A DNA stretch of 64,000 bases from NCBI GenBank assembly GCA_020746105.1, contig CM036626.1:14650001-14714000 (forward strand), in the 5' to 3' direction. The stretch is from Trogon surrucura. Taxonomy: Eukaryota; Chordata; Aves; Trogoniformes; Trogonidae. Shown here piece by piece: positions 13,201 through 28,200 of this stretch. Both the position numbers and the translations under genes were made by a program. The notes under the pieces were generated by a model. The model was not told the DNA's origin, did not search any database, and saw only the letters and a program-made list of their open reading frames with translations. The stretch's first letter is position 1; every line of letters begins with the position of its first letter.

Positions 13201-16200
13201 AGAAATATAAACCACTCTTTGAATATTTTATTCAGGTAAGACAAGCAAGTTTGATGTGTGATACAAGATACAAAGACAAAAATAATCCAATTTTCAGTAT
13301 TCCTTGTTTAGATTGTAAAAATCTTGTGTCCTCATTACAAGCTCTAGGTTGTATTAAAGTAGTTCGAAATCCTAGTGAATGGTTGAAAATTAGGAAGTTG
13401 ACTGACTGACTGTATTTTTCCCCCTAAGTTTTGAATACACCCAGAGTAACAATTAGGTGATGAATAGTAGCTCGATTTCAGATTGCAGAGAAACTTCTAA
13501 TACACATTGATAAATGGGTGGTATTCTCTCAACTCTTGGTCTGGTGAACCTCTGTTAGGCTTCTGTCTGTCCAGAAATTTTATATTCACAAGAGAATGAC
13601 TGTAGATAACAAGCACAGACGTGTGGTGCTTTTCACTGAAGGGTTAAAAAGCCTTTGCTAAAATAACTACTGATATATCTGTTTTTTATAGATGCCCTTC
13701 TGTGCGGTGTTTAAGCACTGCATAAATCTGGTGTGGTTAGTAGCACTACAGATGATAATAGAATATGTAGCAATAAGAGAGAGAGCAGAAAATTTATATG
13801 TATTTTTAAGAAATACAATTAAAAATGGATTAAATTTTTCAAAGAGTTGAAGTGGATTACAGTGCTGCTGGCCGAGCAGCTGTTAACTTGTGGAAGGGGT
13901 TTCAGCATTTGCCAGCACTTTCTGTTCTGAGGCATGTGCTGAAGTCAGCAAAGGTGAGAACTTCTGCTGAGAGCAGGACCTCTTATTTCTAGAGAAAAGT
14001 CAAACACAGATGAATCTGAAAAATGGGACTGCAGGTGTAAAGTTTTGGAATGGATGATTTTTTGCAGTCCTGCTGTACTCCTAAGGAGTGAATGGGCATC
14101 CACTTTGTTTTTTGGGTTTTTTGTTTTATTTAGAATGGATGTCTTATCTCAAAATATCCCTCTTCAGAACAGGCCAGACCTATTGTTTTGTAACACATTT
14201 GATTCAGCTATGACTGCAGTGTTGATTTTTTTTTTTTTTTTTTTTTACAACTTATGTATTAAAGAATATTTTTCATTATCTGCACATCGAACACACTGAA
14301 AATTGTTAGATTTTTGTTGGCTTTTTTTTTTTTTACTTGATACAACCTTCTCATTCTCTGGAGGAAATAAAATATATTACTCTAAAAGCAAACTTCTAAA
14401 ATTATAAGATACAGTGGGCATGTGAAAATGCAAGGAGATTTCCATGTATAGAATCCCTGTAGTTGTATCCTTACTTACAGGAGTATATTAATTTGTTTGT
14501 TGTCTGTTAAGTGAGCACAGAGATGTGTGAAGATCTGTAAATTGAAGAATAATTGACTATGAGGCCTTCTAGAGAGGTCTTGGGTTTAATCATGTTTGAC
14601 ACTGTTTAGTTCAAGTATACAACCTGGGTGTCTTAGTGGTGAGAAATGATCGAATAATATTAGGAATGTCATATTTTGCTGTGTTACTTATTTTGATGAA
14701 GTTCTTTGCTCTTGCAGGTGGCTAGTGATTCTTCCATGATCTTGAGGATTCTGTTTTGCTGTGTATGTGTATATATTAAAAAACCCCTCTTTTTGTATTC
14801 CAGTGCAAAGATCAAGGTGCCTTTGCTGTGGTAGTGGACAGTTACGTGAAGGAGGAGGAAGGCACAGGTGTGGTACATCAGGCCCCCTATTTTGGTGCCG
14901 TGAGTATGAGCTACGTACCTGTAACGTTCGTTTTGTTCCAACATGCGTTACTTGGCTTTCCAGCTACTGGGGACTCGGTCAGGGTGACTGATTTGAACAA
15001 TTCTTCCATTTGCTACTTTACCAGTAATGCACTGTAGCATTGGATTCTAATGAGTTCTTGCACTCACTAATGCCCTTTGTGTGCTAGACTGGAGATTTAG
15101 GTATCCCCTGATTTGGTTGGTGTTGTGAACTCACCACTGTTACCTTCTCAGTGACATTGATCAGGGCTTTTCTCGAAGGCTAAATTTATAGCTTCATGGA
15201 GAAATGATCTGTTGCACCATTAGTCAAAACTGGCTTTGCTGATAGCTTTGGATGGTAACAGCAGTTCTGCTCTGCGCACTGCCCCTGTTCAGTGTTTCAA
15301 TTTCATTGCTTCTAGAGAATGAAAAAATGCTGTGACAGCTTTTGTACTGAGACTTTATCCCTTGGTGTGAAAGGATTTTGTTGCACTTTCTTCTTTTTTC
15401 TGTCTTCATTGTCCTTTCCCTAAGTCTATTCTTCTGAAGGTTAAGAGGGGTAATTTTTCATGGATTTAATCACTTCAGTTTTTAGACACATGAATTAAAT
15501 GCACTAGTTTAGACTCATTGTTCTTTTTGTATAGTGTCCTGTCTTCAGCCATTTTCCAAAGATGCCCTCAGAAAACTTGCAATAGAGATGCCAATGCCCA
15601 GCAATTAGCAGTCCCTGGACCACAAACTCTCTCATCATTTCCAGAAACTGTTGGCATTAGTAATAGGCCTCTTTGTGTTCATGTGAAAGATCCCATCCTT
15701 TTCTGCCTTTTTCCCCGCCCTGCATTTTGCAGAAGGATACATCCATTGGGGTGGTGCTTCCCTTGTCAAGATGAGCATTGATATGAAAAGATGCCTTAGT
15801 TTAATACAGCCGTTAATGAAGAAAATTAGGCTGGGCATTAGTAGTTAATAAAGAAATTAATGGTGACTGGTAAAGTGTCTTAAGGAGTCCAAAGCTTATC
15901 GCACTACTTGCACCTCAGACACTCCCCTGTAGCTAAATCTTGCAAGGACTTGACTGAGGGATGAAGGAGCAGACTTGGGTTTGAGTCACGAATTCTTGCT
16001 GTAGGAAATAGGGTAAAGGAAGGAAATAGGCTGCTAATAGAGAAGTAGCTCTGGAAGAAACTTCTTCCTTGGCTGCTGTATTGTGTTGTTGTGTATTTGC
16101 GCAGTGCAGTTTAGTTGTTGGAAACAGCTTGTTGGAAAGCCTGAGTGGCCAGTTAGAGCAAGGATTATCTGCTCTCTTTTGTTTGGTTTTGTTACAAACA

Positions 16201-19200
16201 CACAGATTTGTGGAAACAGAGGGGAAAAAAGTAATTTTTTGTCGCTCTCCTAGAAAATAAGGCAATTATCTTTAAAACTATTAAAAAACGAAACATGAGA
16301 GTATCAGTTAAATGCATTGCAAAGAAAAAAATGCATAAAATAATTGTGTGAGGAGAAGGCACACTAACATCACAAACAAAATTTTGCACTCAGTAGATGA
16401 GAAGCAACTTGTCTCCATAATGCATGATGCATAGACCTGAGTCAACTGGCTGTGCTACCTTTAGATGGAAATTGCATAGTGTATGTTGCACTTAGTGCTG
16501 CTACCCTTTTCTTTTAGGATACATGTAGTTCAGTTTTGATGGCCCTTGATGATTTGTGTTTGGAAAGGCTCGCAAAGGGTTCTGGTTTAGGTTCAGGAAT
16601 TAATCGTTGCGCAGCTGGCTCTATAGAATACTGAGCATTACGTGTATTGGCATGAAATGTTTGCCTTTGGACAAGCTTAGATGACAGAAGAGAGATAACT
16701 CATGATTGTACGCAGGACGGTCTTCCCAATTAATGGGCTTCTCTTCGACTTCCTTTAACTGTTGCGTTGAAGGTGAATAGGAAAAGGGTAAGTGAAGCAG
16801 GAGGGAAGAGTCAGAAGAGAGGAAACAGAGCACAGTCCTTCACAGGAACCATTGTATCTTGTCTCTATCCTTTCCTCTCACAATAAGTAAGTCCTTTTGT
16901 TAAATAGGGATAGAAAGTAAGGGTTTTTTTAATCCTACTTAGCGATGTATATTCTGTATTGCTGGTAGCTTACAAATGTATCCTTCTCCAACAAAATTTA
17001 AAGTAAAAATTCATCTTCATTTAGTTCCAGGGTATGTAGTTTCATTGTCTTTTGTGATGCTTTTGCCAAATAAAAGTTGCGACACAGCATCAGAGCGCAC
17101 TATTTCAGTTCAAAAGATATCAAAATTAAAGCTTACAGAATGAGACAAACTTGTATTAAAAAAACCTGGAAAGTCACTGTACCTCCAGATTAACATAACA
17201 CTAAAATTCAACTGCTCAGGCATTTCATCATATGTAGATACCTAAATTTGCATACAAGGCCTGTGCTTCAAGTGCCTGCTTAGACTGAGTTGTGGAAGTT
17301 TCATGGGTATGTTACTGTTGCACTTTTCAGTAGATTGCAGGTGTGCTTGATTTTTGTTAAGAGATGCTGAAGATGAGCCTTTTGACTTCATGTTTTTGTT
17401 TTTGTTCTTTAAATCTCAAATAGAAGAGCTTTGAGTTCTCATCAGTGATCTGTTTGCTAGGTTCTGCTTTGCTAATTTTGTGTATTACACCTTTTATTTA
17501 TAATCTTTTGAGATGTTTAATTGTGACACAGGTACACAAAGGGAACACTTTGACTTTGATCCTGGAAAGAATTGAAATTTGTCTTAACTTTCAAGTGAAA
17601 CTTAGTGTTTATGGATTTCTGTATGTGCGTGATTATATTCTGGGGCTGTAGTTACTGAAGCAAATCTTTAGATCAAATGGCAGGTCAGTCTGGAAAGCTT
17701 TTGCATTCAAGTTCTCCAAAGGAAAGGAACTAACCATAGAAAACCAAAATAGCAAAGCCCTTTTATATATCATTGGCTGCATCAGCGATGCAAATCAAAC
17801 TGAACCACCTCTTGACCTAGGTCCTGCGAAGTGGAAGGTTTGTTGTTATGTTTTAGCCAGGTTTTGAGTGTGCCAAGCTTTGTAGTCTTTGCTGGCTGCT
17901 TCTTCAAAGCCTTTTACAATTCACTGCCAAATCGGGGTTGACGTTAGTTCTGTCATCTGGCCTACATTTTAAACACCACAGTCTGCTTGCTGTATCTCAG
18001 CAATAATAGCTGATGAAAGGCCAACAGAGAATGGGCTTATCTCAGTTAATCTATTGACTGAGGAAACTGGTTGACCAAGTGGAGGCTGAATAATGGATGA
18101 TGGCTGTCCGCAGCTGCGGGAGAGTGGAAAGAGGCTATGGTCTAGAGTAAATGAATGCCATAGCTGAGGTTTTTTTTTTTGTTTTTACATGTAATGCCTT
18201 GGTACATGAAGTCACCAACTTTGCTATGCATGAGTCTTGTCATTGCAAAATATACTGGGAGTCAACAGGCAACATCTGCCAGATCTGGCCTGAGGGAGCT
18301 GGTAACTACAGGGGCTGATGGGTGGGATTGGAGGTACAGGATGAGGACCACAGAAAGGACCTGGAAACCATGCTCTGTCACTCCAAAGTTGGCTCAGCAG
18401 CGTTGGTTCCATCTGGCAAAGGAGAATTCAGCTAGCTATGGAGCACTCAAGTATTTACACACTTACCTCTGGTGTGGTCTCCTTGATCGAGGTGGACAAA
18501 TTGCTTTAGAGTGCAAGTCCGATGGAATAGCGGCTGTGATTTACAAAAGGTCAATGAGCTACAGGAACAGAGAAGGGTAACAGTTCAACTGCTGCCAGTT
18601 TTGGCAGGTGGGGTCACTGCAGGTTTTGTTTCACAGTACAAAAAAGACTTGGGATTTTGTCCCTGAAGTCTGTTGCTTCCTCTCCATTTTTTTCCGAGCA
18701 ACGATACAGGAACCTCTAAGACAGGGCCATTGTCTTTGAGGAAAATGAAGTGATTCTGTCAGTGTGCTGAGAACAACTCATCTGCAACTCTCCACTTCTC
18801 CTTTTCTCTCCCACCCCAACAGTGTTCTCTTGCCTTAGGGCAAGAAGGTGGCTCTTCTGGAGTGATAGATGGTTAAGATATGGATTTGCTCTGACTGCAG
18901 ACTTGAAATTAAAATCGGGACTTTTCCACTAATAATTTAGTTTTAATGTTTTCTAAGATACTGTTATTGTTTAGTTATGTTAAAGAAAGTCTGAAGTGAC
19001 CCTCTTTTTCTTATTTTTTTTCCCTTTCTTACTGCTACAGGAAATTAAAAATTTAAGTGGAGACTGGCCAGGAAAATAAACTGTGATGGTGTCCATGTGT
19101 GGTTCTTGGTCAGTAGCATTGCCTGTGGGCCAACAAAGATTGAGAAACACAGTTTTAAAGGCTTTGGATCATTAAACATTCAGAAAATGGGATTTCTTAT

Positions 19201-22200
19201 GTGGAGTTCCAGAATTAGATTGATTAAAACAACCTGCCTTCTGAAAAATGCCATGCAGGCTTGTGTGCTAAGCTGCCCCAGGTCTCTGGCTGGCACAAGA
19301 GTATGACACAGTGGTTGTCACTTCCCTCACTGTGCAGTAGTAGCCAGAAACTGTTGACTAATATCTGTGTGTGTACCTACAGATATAAAATGTGTGTGTA
19401 TATATGCATGTATGTCCATATGCGTCTGTGCACATGTGTATATCCCCTCTGCTAGGTGAGAAAACCCCACACATATTCTGAAGAACTCGTCATTCCTCTG
19501 ATGAATAAAACTACAGTCCTGTAAAATACTTACTTTCCTCTGCATATTTGGAATTAACAAAGACTTCTGCTATTCTTGTCCAGTCATCACATTTTCTATT
19601 TAATATTTAATTTCTTTTTTCAAGGATTGATATTTTAACCAGTGTTTTGCGTTTCTGTAACTTGGCACCTGTCTCTGTTGTAGGATGATTACAGAGTCTG
19701 CATGGATTTCAGAATCATTCAGAAAGATTCTGTGCCCATTTGTCCTGTTGATGCATCAGGCTGCTTCACAGCAGAAGTGACTGACTTTGCTGGACAATAC
19801 GTGAAGGTTAGTGACCCTGGAGAATGGAAATCACTGCTTCATTCAAAATAAATTTGATATATGGTAGAAGTGTTTTTTCCCTAAGTGGCTTTTTTTCTTC
19901 TATGTCTTTGGTATCTGGAAAAATAAAAATGTGGTTTAGCATTTGCAGCAATGTTACAATTGTTTATTACAATATCTGAAGACCTAAGAATTTCAAGTGT
20001 CAGTAGTACTGTGTACGTAGTAGTGAAGGGGAAGAGGAGGATCTCCTGTTTGCATCTGCTGTAGAAAGAGTCTCACGTTTTCCTCGTTTCTTAGGGAAAT
20101 GTTACGTGTGCAGTCTCTAGGCAAGTGTGCAGAGGCCCCTTTACCTCTGGATGACTTCTGAATTCACAGATGCTGTCATGAAGTTTATACCAGGCAGTTA
20201 GTGTAACACAGCTTGTTAAAGGGGAGAAATCCAGTCATTTTCCACACTTGTGGGATGTGTTGCAATGTGAATTTCGTTGCCAATGGATGTGAGAGAATCC
20301 ATGTAAAAGGAACCCATGGGAACTCCAGATTGTTACAGACACAAATCCATAGAAGGGAGTGCTAAGAAAACAAATTGGTCTTAATCTGTTTCCTGCTGCA
20401 GTTTGATACCAAAGCATGTTCCTGTAAACACAGTTTACTTGAGAAAGACTTAATCTCGTATTGCATGTGAACTCAAACACTGTCATAGAATCATAGAATG
20501 TTAGGGATTGGAAGGGACCTCGAAAGATCATCAAGTCCAATCCCCCTGCCAGAGCAGGAATGCCTAGACTATGCCACACAGGAACGTGTCCAGGCAGGTC
20601 TTGAATGTCTCCAGAGAAGGAGACTCCACAGCCTCTCTGGGCAGCCTGTTCCAGGGCTCCGTCACCCTCACTGAGAAGAAGTTTCTTCTCGAGTTTAAGC
20701 GGAACCTCTTATGTTCCAGTTTCAGCCCATTACCCCTTGTCCTATCAGTGGTTGTCACCGAGAAGAGCCTGGCTCCGTCCTCGTGACACTCCCCCTTGAT
20801 ATATTTGTAAACATTAATGAGGTCACCCCTCAGCCTCCTCTTCTCCAAACTAAAGAGCCCCAGCTCCTTCAGTCTTTCCTCATAAGGGAGATGCTCCACT
20901 CCCTTAATCATCCTAGTTGCCCTGTGCTGGACTCTCTCCAGCAGTTCCCTGTCTTTCTTGAGCTGAGGGGCCCAGAACTGGACACAGTATTCCAGATGGG
21001 GTCTCACCAGGGCAGAGTAGAGGGGAAGGAGAACCTCTCTCGACCTACTAACCACCCCCTTTCTAATACACCCCAGGATGCCATTGGCCTTCCTGGCCAC
21101 AAGGGCACAGTGCTGGCTCATGGTCATCCTGCTGTCCACCAAGACTCCCAGGTCCCTTTCCCCTACACTACTCTCTAATAAGTCATTCCCCAACTTATAC
21201 TGGAACCTGGGGTTGTTCCTACCCAGATGCAAGACCCTACATTTACCCTTGTTGTATTTCATTAAATTTTTCCCCGCCCAACACTCCAGCCTGTCCAGGT
21301 CTCGCTGGATGGCAGCACAGCCTTCTGGTGTGTCAGCCACTCCTCCCAGCTTGGTGTCATCAGCAAACTTGCTGATAGTACTCTCTAGTCCCTCTGTCAT
21401 TGCTTCCTGCTGTATATTAAGGCAAATAAGACAACACTGGAGACTACGTGTTTAGCTTCTTACTGGTAGGAATCTGAACTTGAGGTTCTTGGAAAATATT
21501 ATTATACTGCTAAATTATTATTTTATGAATATTGCTGTGTCATAAATATTTGTGTGGCTTTTTTCCCCCTTATATCATGTTGATACTTGTTTGTTCAGTA
21601 GATTGTCTTCAATTATTGATATACAGCTTTCACTTTCAGTTTAGAGTGTAAATCCTGTTTAGCTACTAAGGTATGATAAAAGATACTTGAACTTCTGTAA
21701 CTGTAATTACATGTTGTAGTCAAAGTGTTGTAGCGAAGTCTAAATATAGGATAAGAACCACTGTGTGACTTCCTGCCACAAAAGCAGGATGCTCAATAAA
21801 AGAGTTAAGATATTAAATAATAAGAATTCTGCCTTTTATTAGTGCTAAAGAAGATTCAAGTTTTGTACACGATTGTGGGTGTGTGGAAATGGAGTTAAGG
21901 GCAAAAAATGGCTGATGCTCTATACTAGGGTTTGGAGAGCAAATAACTTTCCAAATTTTGTGTTTTACAGTGCCTTTGCAGTAAGTGTATAAATCACATA
22001 CAAGCTTTTTGGATTTTTTTTTGTGTGTGTAAACACTAGATTATTTGTAGGGGTTTTCTTAATTTGGGTACTGGAGACAAATCTGTAGTGACTTAGTGAA
22101 ATAGTGAAATTTGTACTCCGAGGAAATTTTTTTCTTCTGTCTTTTTAGGATGCAGATAAGAACATCATTAAAGTGCTGAAAGAAAAAGGCAGACTGGTTC

Positions 22201-25200
22201 ACGCCAGTAGTTACAAGCACAGCTACCCTTTCTGCTGGAGGTAAGGAGTGAAACGCATGTGGCTTTAAGCCTGAGGGTTTTAATTTAGTAGTTCGTGTTT
22301 ATCTCATTTTTCTCCTCCCTTCACCTGTTTAATTTTCATAAAAAGACTACAAGTGATGGGAATCAAGATCATTGTATTAGGAGAGCTTCAGTTTTGGTTT
22401 AGTAATCAAGTAAATGAATTTTTTTTTTGCCATAAATCTGATGAATTTAAGTTTAGTGCTGAAAATGTTTTTCTATTATGACTATACAGGCGTGTGTTTG
22501 TAGCTGGAATTTCTCATTCTTCAATGTTGATGTGCTGCTAACTGCCTTTTGAAAGTGGCTATAATAAGTCTAAAAAAGATTCTTTTCTAAGCAGTTAAGT
22601 GGTAGAAAAGGATATTTTGGTACCCTTTGAATTGTATTCAGATAAGTATATTGTAGAATGTATTTAAATGTTTCTGTCCAAACTTTCCATGTTTCAGATA
22701 AAATGACTGTATTATAGCCTGTTATCATAGTTACTTCTTTGTAATGTATACAAATACTTCTTTGGAGTCTGGTAGAGCCTGGTTGCTTATAATGTAGAAA
22801 TGTCTGTATTGTTGATTAAAATCAAGGTTACCATTTAGCCACTGCAATGAGTAGTAAATGTAAAATATAAATACATTTTTTCTGCTCAGTCTTATCCTGA
22901 ATGGAGTTGACACAGTGATTGTGTCTCTGATCAGAAATAGCAGGTGACATGTTTATTATGTCTGTGGGAACTTCTTAGAAATGGTTCGTCTTGTCCACTA
23001 GAAATCCAAGATTAGCTCTGGAGTGTCAGGTAGGTGATTCAGCACCACGGGCTGTCATGAATCTTGCTTGTCAGCCTGGGAATTCTGCAGAGGTGGGAGG
23101 AGGATTCCATGTGCACGTCTCCATGGGCCTTCAGTGTCGTAAACTAATGTAAGAAGTTTTGGTTATGAGAAGTACGGATGCGACAATTTAATTTAGAAAT
23201 GAAGCATGATTTCAGTAGTGTCCTGTCTGGTTTTAAGTGTATACAGTTGTTATTGCAAAATTGAGAAAAGAAGTCGCTGAACAATGTTAAATTAAAAAAA
23301 AAAACAACAAAAAAACAAACAAAAAACCACTACAAAAATACTTTAGTCATCTTTTAGTAGAAATACTATATTAAACTGTTTTAGGACAAGTAAAGACACT
23401 TCAAAAAAGTTATTTTCATATCTGAAATGACTTGCACATTAAATTGTATCTGATGCATACAGCACCTGTACTGAAATAACTGTGATAAAAGCTTTTCTCC
23501 CCATCTAGCTTTAATGCTGCTTGCTGACTTGTGTTAGCAGCTTGCATTTATCTTTCATCTAGAGCAAGAATAACCTCTGCTTGCTCTTGAATAGCATGAT
23601 TAATTTGTTTCTCACAGCTACCTGGAAGAAGAAGGGGAATTACTCTTCCTTGGTGATTTGGGACAGTTCTCGAAAAATAGCAGCCCAAAGCCAAGCAACG
23701 CTTGTGTTTTTCTTGTGCGGCAATTCAGATGTACAGTCATGGCCTTTGAGACAAACCAGTAATGTAGAAGTGCTGATTCTGTAGAAAATACTTAATCCTG
23801 CCACTCTGTTGACACTTTTGTTGATTGATGATAAGTTGCAGGCAGCACCTAGCAGCAAATTATCTGGTGGGAAGAACAGAATAATGGATTTTACTTGAAA
23901 AGCTCATTTCACTGCCATCACAAATCAAACCATAATTGGAATATGCTAAAAGTAGGAGCGTAGTTCTTAACTTCTAGCATAGTTATAAGTTATTTTGATT
24001 AATGTAAGAAAACTTTCAAATCAGACTCTTCTACTTAATGTACCATTGTTCATGCTTTGCCTTGAAACCAGGCAGTTGAACCCCCAGTATGTTGAGAATG
24101 ATTTCCCTCTTTTTACATATCATCAAATTAGGGTCCTTCTTTCAAGTTTAAAATCTGAGAGAGGGAGGCAGTAACAACTTGGTAAGTACCCGGTAGGTAG
24201 TTTTTGGTTAGAATTCCCCTTCATGGGAATTGCTGAAGATGACGGATCATTGGCGACAACCACTGGATGCGCATGTGCGAGTCTGTCCTTGCTGTAGTGA
24301 CTTAACAGCTGGATCAGGACAGATAAGGAGCACGACAGCGGAAGTGTCCACCGCAGGTGCTCAGTGCCGTTTGGGTAGGAAGTGATATTGGGAATCTCCG
24401 TCACTGACAGATGCAGAGCTTTATCTTGTTAAAGCTGGTGAAGGCAAAGCCAAAAAGCATCTTTCATAGCACGTGGTCAGGTAGCTATCGCTTGTTTTCT
24501 AGATTATGAGAAAATGGAATGGGAGTAAGGTCACAACAACTTGTTTTAAAGAGCCGTGCGGTCCAAAATGGGTATGAGAGAACTCCTGGGAGTGTTGTGT
24601 CCACAGAGAATGATCTTTCCCATCTTTATCTTTTCAAGTGTAAAGACTGTGTTTCAGAGAAGGCTGGTTTTGGGGCACTGCTAAGGAACAGACGGTTTGC
24701 TCAGGTGCTCTGATTCCTCTGATGAATTCTAAAGGATGTTTTAATAAGGGGAACAGAACATGCTTCAGTTGAGACAGAGAGGAATGTTTAAGTGGGAATT
24801 TTTTAAGCATCAGTCTCTGATTTAAGGTCTGTCTGGGTGATTTTTTCCTTTGTCTTGTATTGATAAAAAAACATAATCCAGTAAGGGATATTTCTCATTT
24901 GATTCTATAGCAAATACTTGAATCTGGTTTCCTCAATGTTCTCACTGCTCACAAGAGACAGAAGGGTGCCAGATGTCACTGGTTGGGCAGATTTTCTCTT
25001 TGTTGTTCCCTTTTTGCCTCCTGTTGAGGCACTGCTTGGCAGTACAGCTAGAAGAAAGAAAATATTCAGTGAAACTGTGCCATCTCCCAGTTTTTACAAC
25101 CTTCATGTAGGTGGAAACAGTGCTCTGTGGGTGCTTTGCAGTGGTTATCAAATATTACAAGCTTACAGCATTAGGTTGAAAGCTTGGGAAGTGGTTACGG

Positions 25201-28200
25201 CTTCACCTGCTTGTCTCTTTCTTCATAGCTCCTTTGTGTCTGAAGCTGCTTTTGCACTAAAGGTTGCCTTCAGTCAGCCCTGTCTGTCAGCTGCTTGCCC
25301 TTGATGGAGCTTGGCTACCAGTTTATTGTCCCAGTGTTCCTTCTGCAATATGTTGAGACCACCCGAGAAACTGTTATGTCAGGTTCTAGTCTTCTTGTTT
25401 CCAGTAACTCAAGATCTTACACGTGATGACAGTTCATTGCTCTTCAGCACATTGGAAATGAGATGCTTAGTGAATCTAAAGTACTCGTGGAGTACCTTGT
25501 AGCTTGCGGAATACTTTTTTTTTACTGTGATCTTGCTGCTGTGTGAGTTAACTGCGCTGTCTCCTTTTTCAGGTGTTAGATCTTACATTTGAGAAGCAGA
25601 ACATTCTAGCTTAGTACATTTCTGTTTAACAGCTAGAACACTACTACCTTACTATTACTTTGAGCTCTTACTGTTTCCTGTAAGGTTATAGATACTTCAG
25701 CTCTTAAAAGATACAGATTGAAATGTATGGCTTATAATTAAAAGGAATATCTTCAGAACTATAGTATTAAGAGAAGTGATGTGGCCTTTTTTTTTGATTG
25801 GGCTTTATGTACGTCTTAAGGTTTTCTTTTCTTCTGTTAGTCAGGCAGATAGATGTACCTTTACGAAGTGCTTCCACAGTAGCAATTTTAATTTACATCG
25901 TAATCTGCTGTTACTTATACATTTCAAAGGAGTCCTTGCTATGGATATATGGAAAGTGATTTGAACTTTTAAGACGGGTTGTATACCGTAATAACTGCGT
26001 GTAGGAGATAACAGTAGTTTCTCAGGGTCTTTGCGTGTGAATTATTGTGGAGTAAATGTATTTTCAAGTTCTGAGGCAAAGTGACTCAAACAAAAGTAAT
26101 TTTTTAAAAAGACTTTCTGTGGGGTGGATGGATACTAAGGGAGAATAAGCTTCGTGTCCAATAAGTGTTGTTGAAGCTGCTGTGTACCCATAGACGGATT
26201 CTGTCCCTAGGGCTCACTCTCACAGTTCAAGCTGGAATAATGGCATGGATGTGGAGGATTAGAAATCTCTGAACTCTCCTATAATGTCTTTTACCCACTA
26301 TTTGATCACTGGATCCCTTAGACTGTTGAACTGGCATATGTCCTTCTGTCAAGACCTTAAGCAGTTGTGTAATGGAACTGACAAATAAGACACTGGGTTG
26401 AGACACAGTTGCTTAGAGATGCTAACTGGACTAGATGATTTAGGGTATTTATCAGTTTGTACACTCTGCCTTACAGGGTTACCATTTCTAAGCAATCATG
26501 AGTTCTAAAACAGCTCTCATTCCATATGGGGTTTGTTTCATTCAATGTTGAAGTAAGGACTATATTAAGATGTCTCTAAAACTTCTTACATATATATACA
26601 CTTATCTGGATCTCGTTCTTTCCTTCTCCTGGAATGGGTTATTCTTCTAGTTAATCCTGGATGCTGTTACTTCATCTTTATGATTATTATTACTGTTTTA
26701 AAAGCAAAAAGTAAAAACATAGCATAATATTTCTTTCTTTTCAGGTTGATCTATGTATAAAAAAAGATGCAGAGTGAGCTCACGTGGAAGACTTAAATAT
26801 GACTCATTTTAATAATTATGTTGTGAACTTTGTGTTGTATTATGTAGAAACATAAATTTCCAACTGAAGCATTGTGTGAATGTTCGCCTGATTTTCCTTG
26901 TTATACAAATCCCTTAAACTGCTGAGGTTGAAGGCTTTAAAAAAATTTTTTTTTTACAATGTTTTTAAAATAGTAGCTCACATAAGTTTAACAGTTTATG
27001 TAATTTAAAAAAGAAAACAAAGCCCAACCTTTGTAATTGTGATAATACTTCAGGAACGATGAATTCAATCTGTGGAAAGGGGACTGTTGTGCGTAAAAAT
27101 ATACTTTAAAGAGTGCTTTATAAATAATGTAACACTGAAAATGTTTTTGTTTGTTTTGCTCCCTTCCCCATCACCTTCCCTCTACAGGTCAGATACTCCA
27201 TTGATATACAAAGCTGTGCCAAGCTGGTTTGTAAGAGTGGAGCACATGGTGGAGAAGCTACTGGAGAATAATGCCCAGTGCTACTGGTATTGTCTCCTGC
27301 ATATTTTATTTTCTTTGTCCGGGGTTGCGGATGTAGGAGTGTATGTGTGTGTGCTGAAACTCTACAAAGCTCTATTTCACTGTTAGTCTGCCAGTTTAAC
27401 TTGTTATTTCCATTCTGTTTTCTGAGCCAATGTTACTGGAATGGTGCTGGTAACCAGTTTTCAGTCGTGTTTTATATTTATATACAGAGCAGTGGGATAG
27501 TCTTCCAGGCATAAACAGATATAACCTACTTAATTGTATATCAGCTTAGTGCTTGAACATGTTTGCGCGCTATTCCTTTCTTGCATCAAGAAGGTGTTCT
27601 TAGCTTGTATAAAATCCCAGTGAAAAATGCATTTTTAGGGTGTAAGTAAGTTTGGATACATGCTAACACTTTGCAGTAAAATACATTACAGGATTGTTAA
27701 AAGTATCCTCAAATCATGCTACACAATGCTAAGCAATTAAGCATGAGAGAAAATGCAAAGGAAAATGAACCTGTGGAAGCATGCAAGTGCACAGTTAAGG
27801 CTCTGCAAGGGCTCCACTAGAGGGAAGAGTTTAGGCAGCTGAACTCTGCCTATACATCATTCCAAATTAAACTAATTTATAGATTTTTTTTTTTATCTAG
27901 TTATTACAGACAAAGTTGATGACTGTCATATGTGTATTTAAACAAAATTGCAGCACCCCCAGTCTGACCCACTCTCCCCCCAAAACACCCGTAAAAAACC
28001 CCAACCCAGCTGCCTTAGCTTGTGTAATAGCTGTAAGTAAACTTAGGTTCAGAGGTTCAATGAATTTAATTTTTACCATTAGTAAAAAAAAATAAATCTT
28101 TGTATGTATGTAGGGATGTAAAAAATATTGGTGTGAAATTGATGTAGAAAAGAACAGCTAAGATTTAGCTAATCAAAATGCAATATTAAGTTTGCAGTGA

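Larger units (their letters stand above)
19807..22148 (+). other. IARS1 intron between exons 6 and 7, with CR1 insertion
   Basis: This is a 2.34-kb GT-AG intron of which about 920 nt is an antisense CR1 (20483-21405). The remaining sequence is unique and AT-rich. Without the CR1 the intron would be about 1.4 kb. Confidence 0.88.

Noticed and set aside
14900-15037. Coding continuing past exon 5
   Set aside because: This is read-through of donor gtgagt. The sequence after FGA stops matching the family until 19684.
18179-18580. 133-codon + strand open frame in the intron before exon 6
   Set aside because: It has no recognised domain, no flanking acceptor and donor in a matching phase, and an overlapping minus frame is also open. 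Low local stop density is the likely cause.
20711-21455. Long + strand open frames (155 and 125 codons) over the CR1
   Set aside because: They are the antisense shadow of the CR1 reverse-transcriptase frame.
24123-24404. Minus-strand 93-codon frame in the intron before exon 8
   Set aside because: A protein-like stretch is present, but splice sites are weak and there is no family match. It may be worth including in a blast run, but not as a feature.
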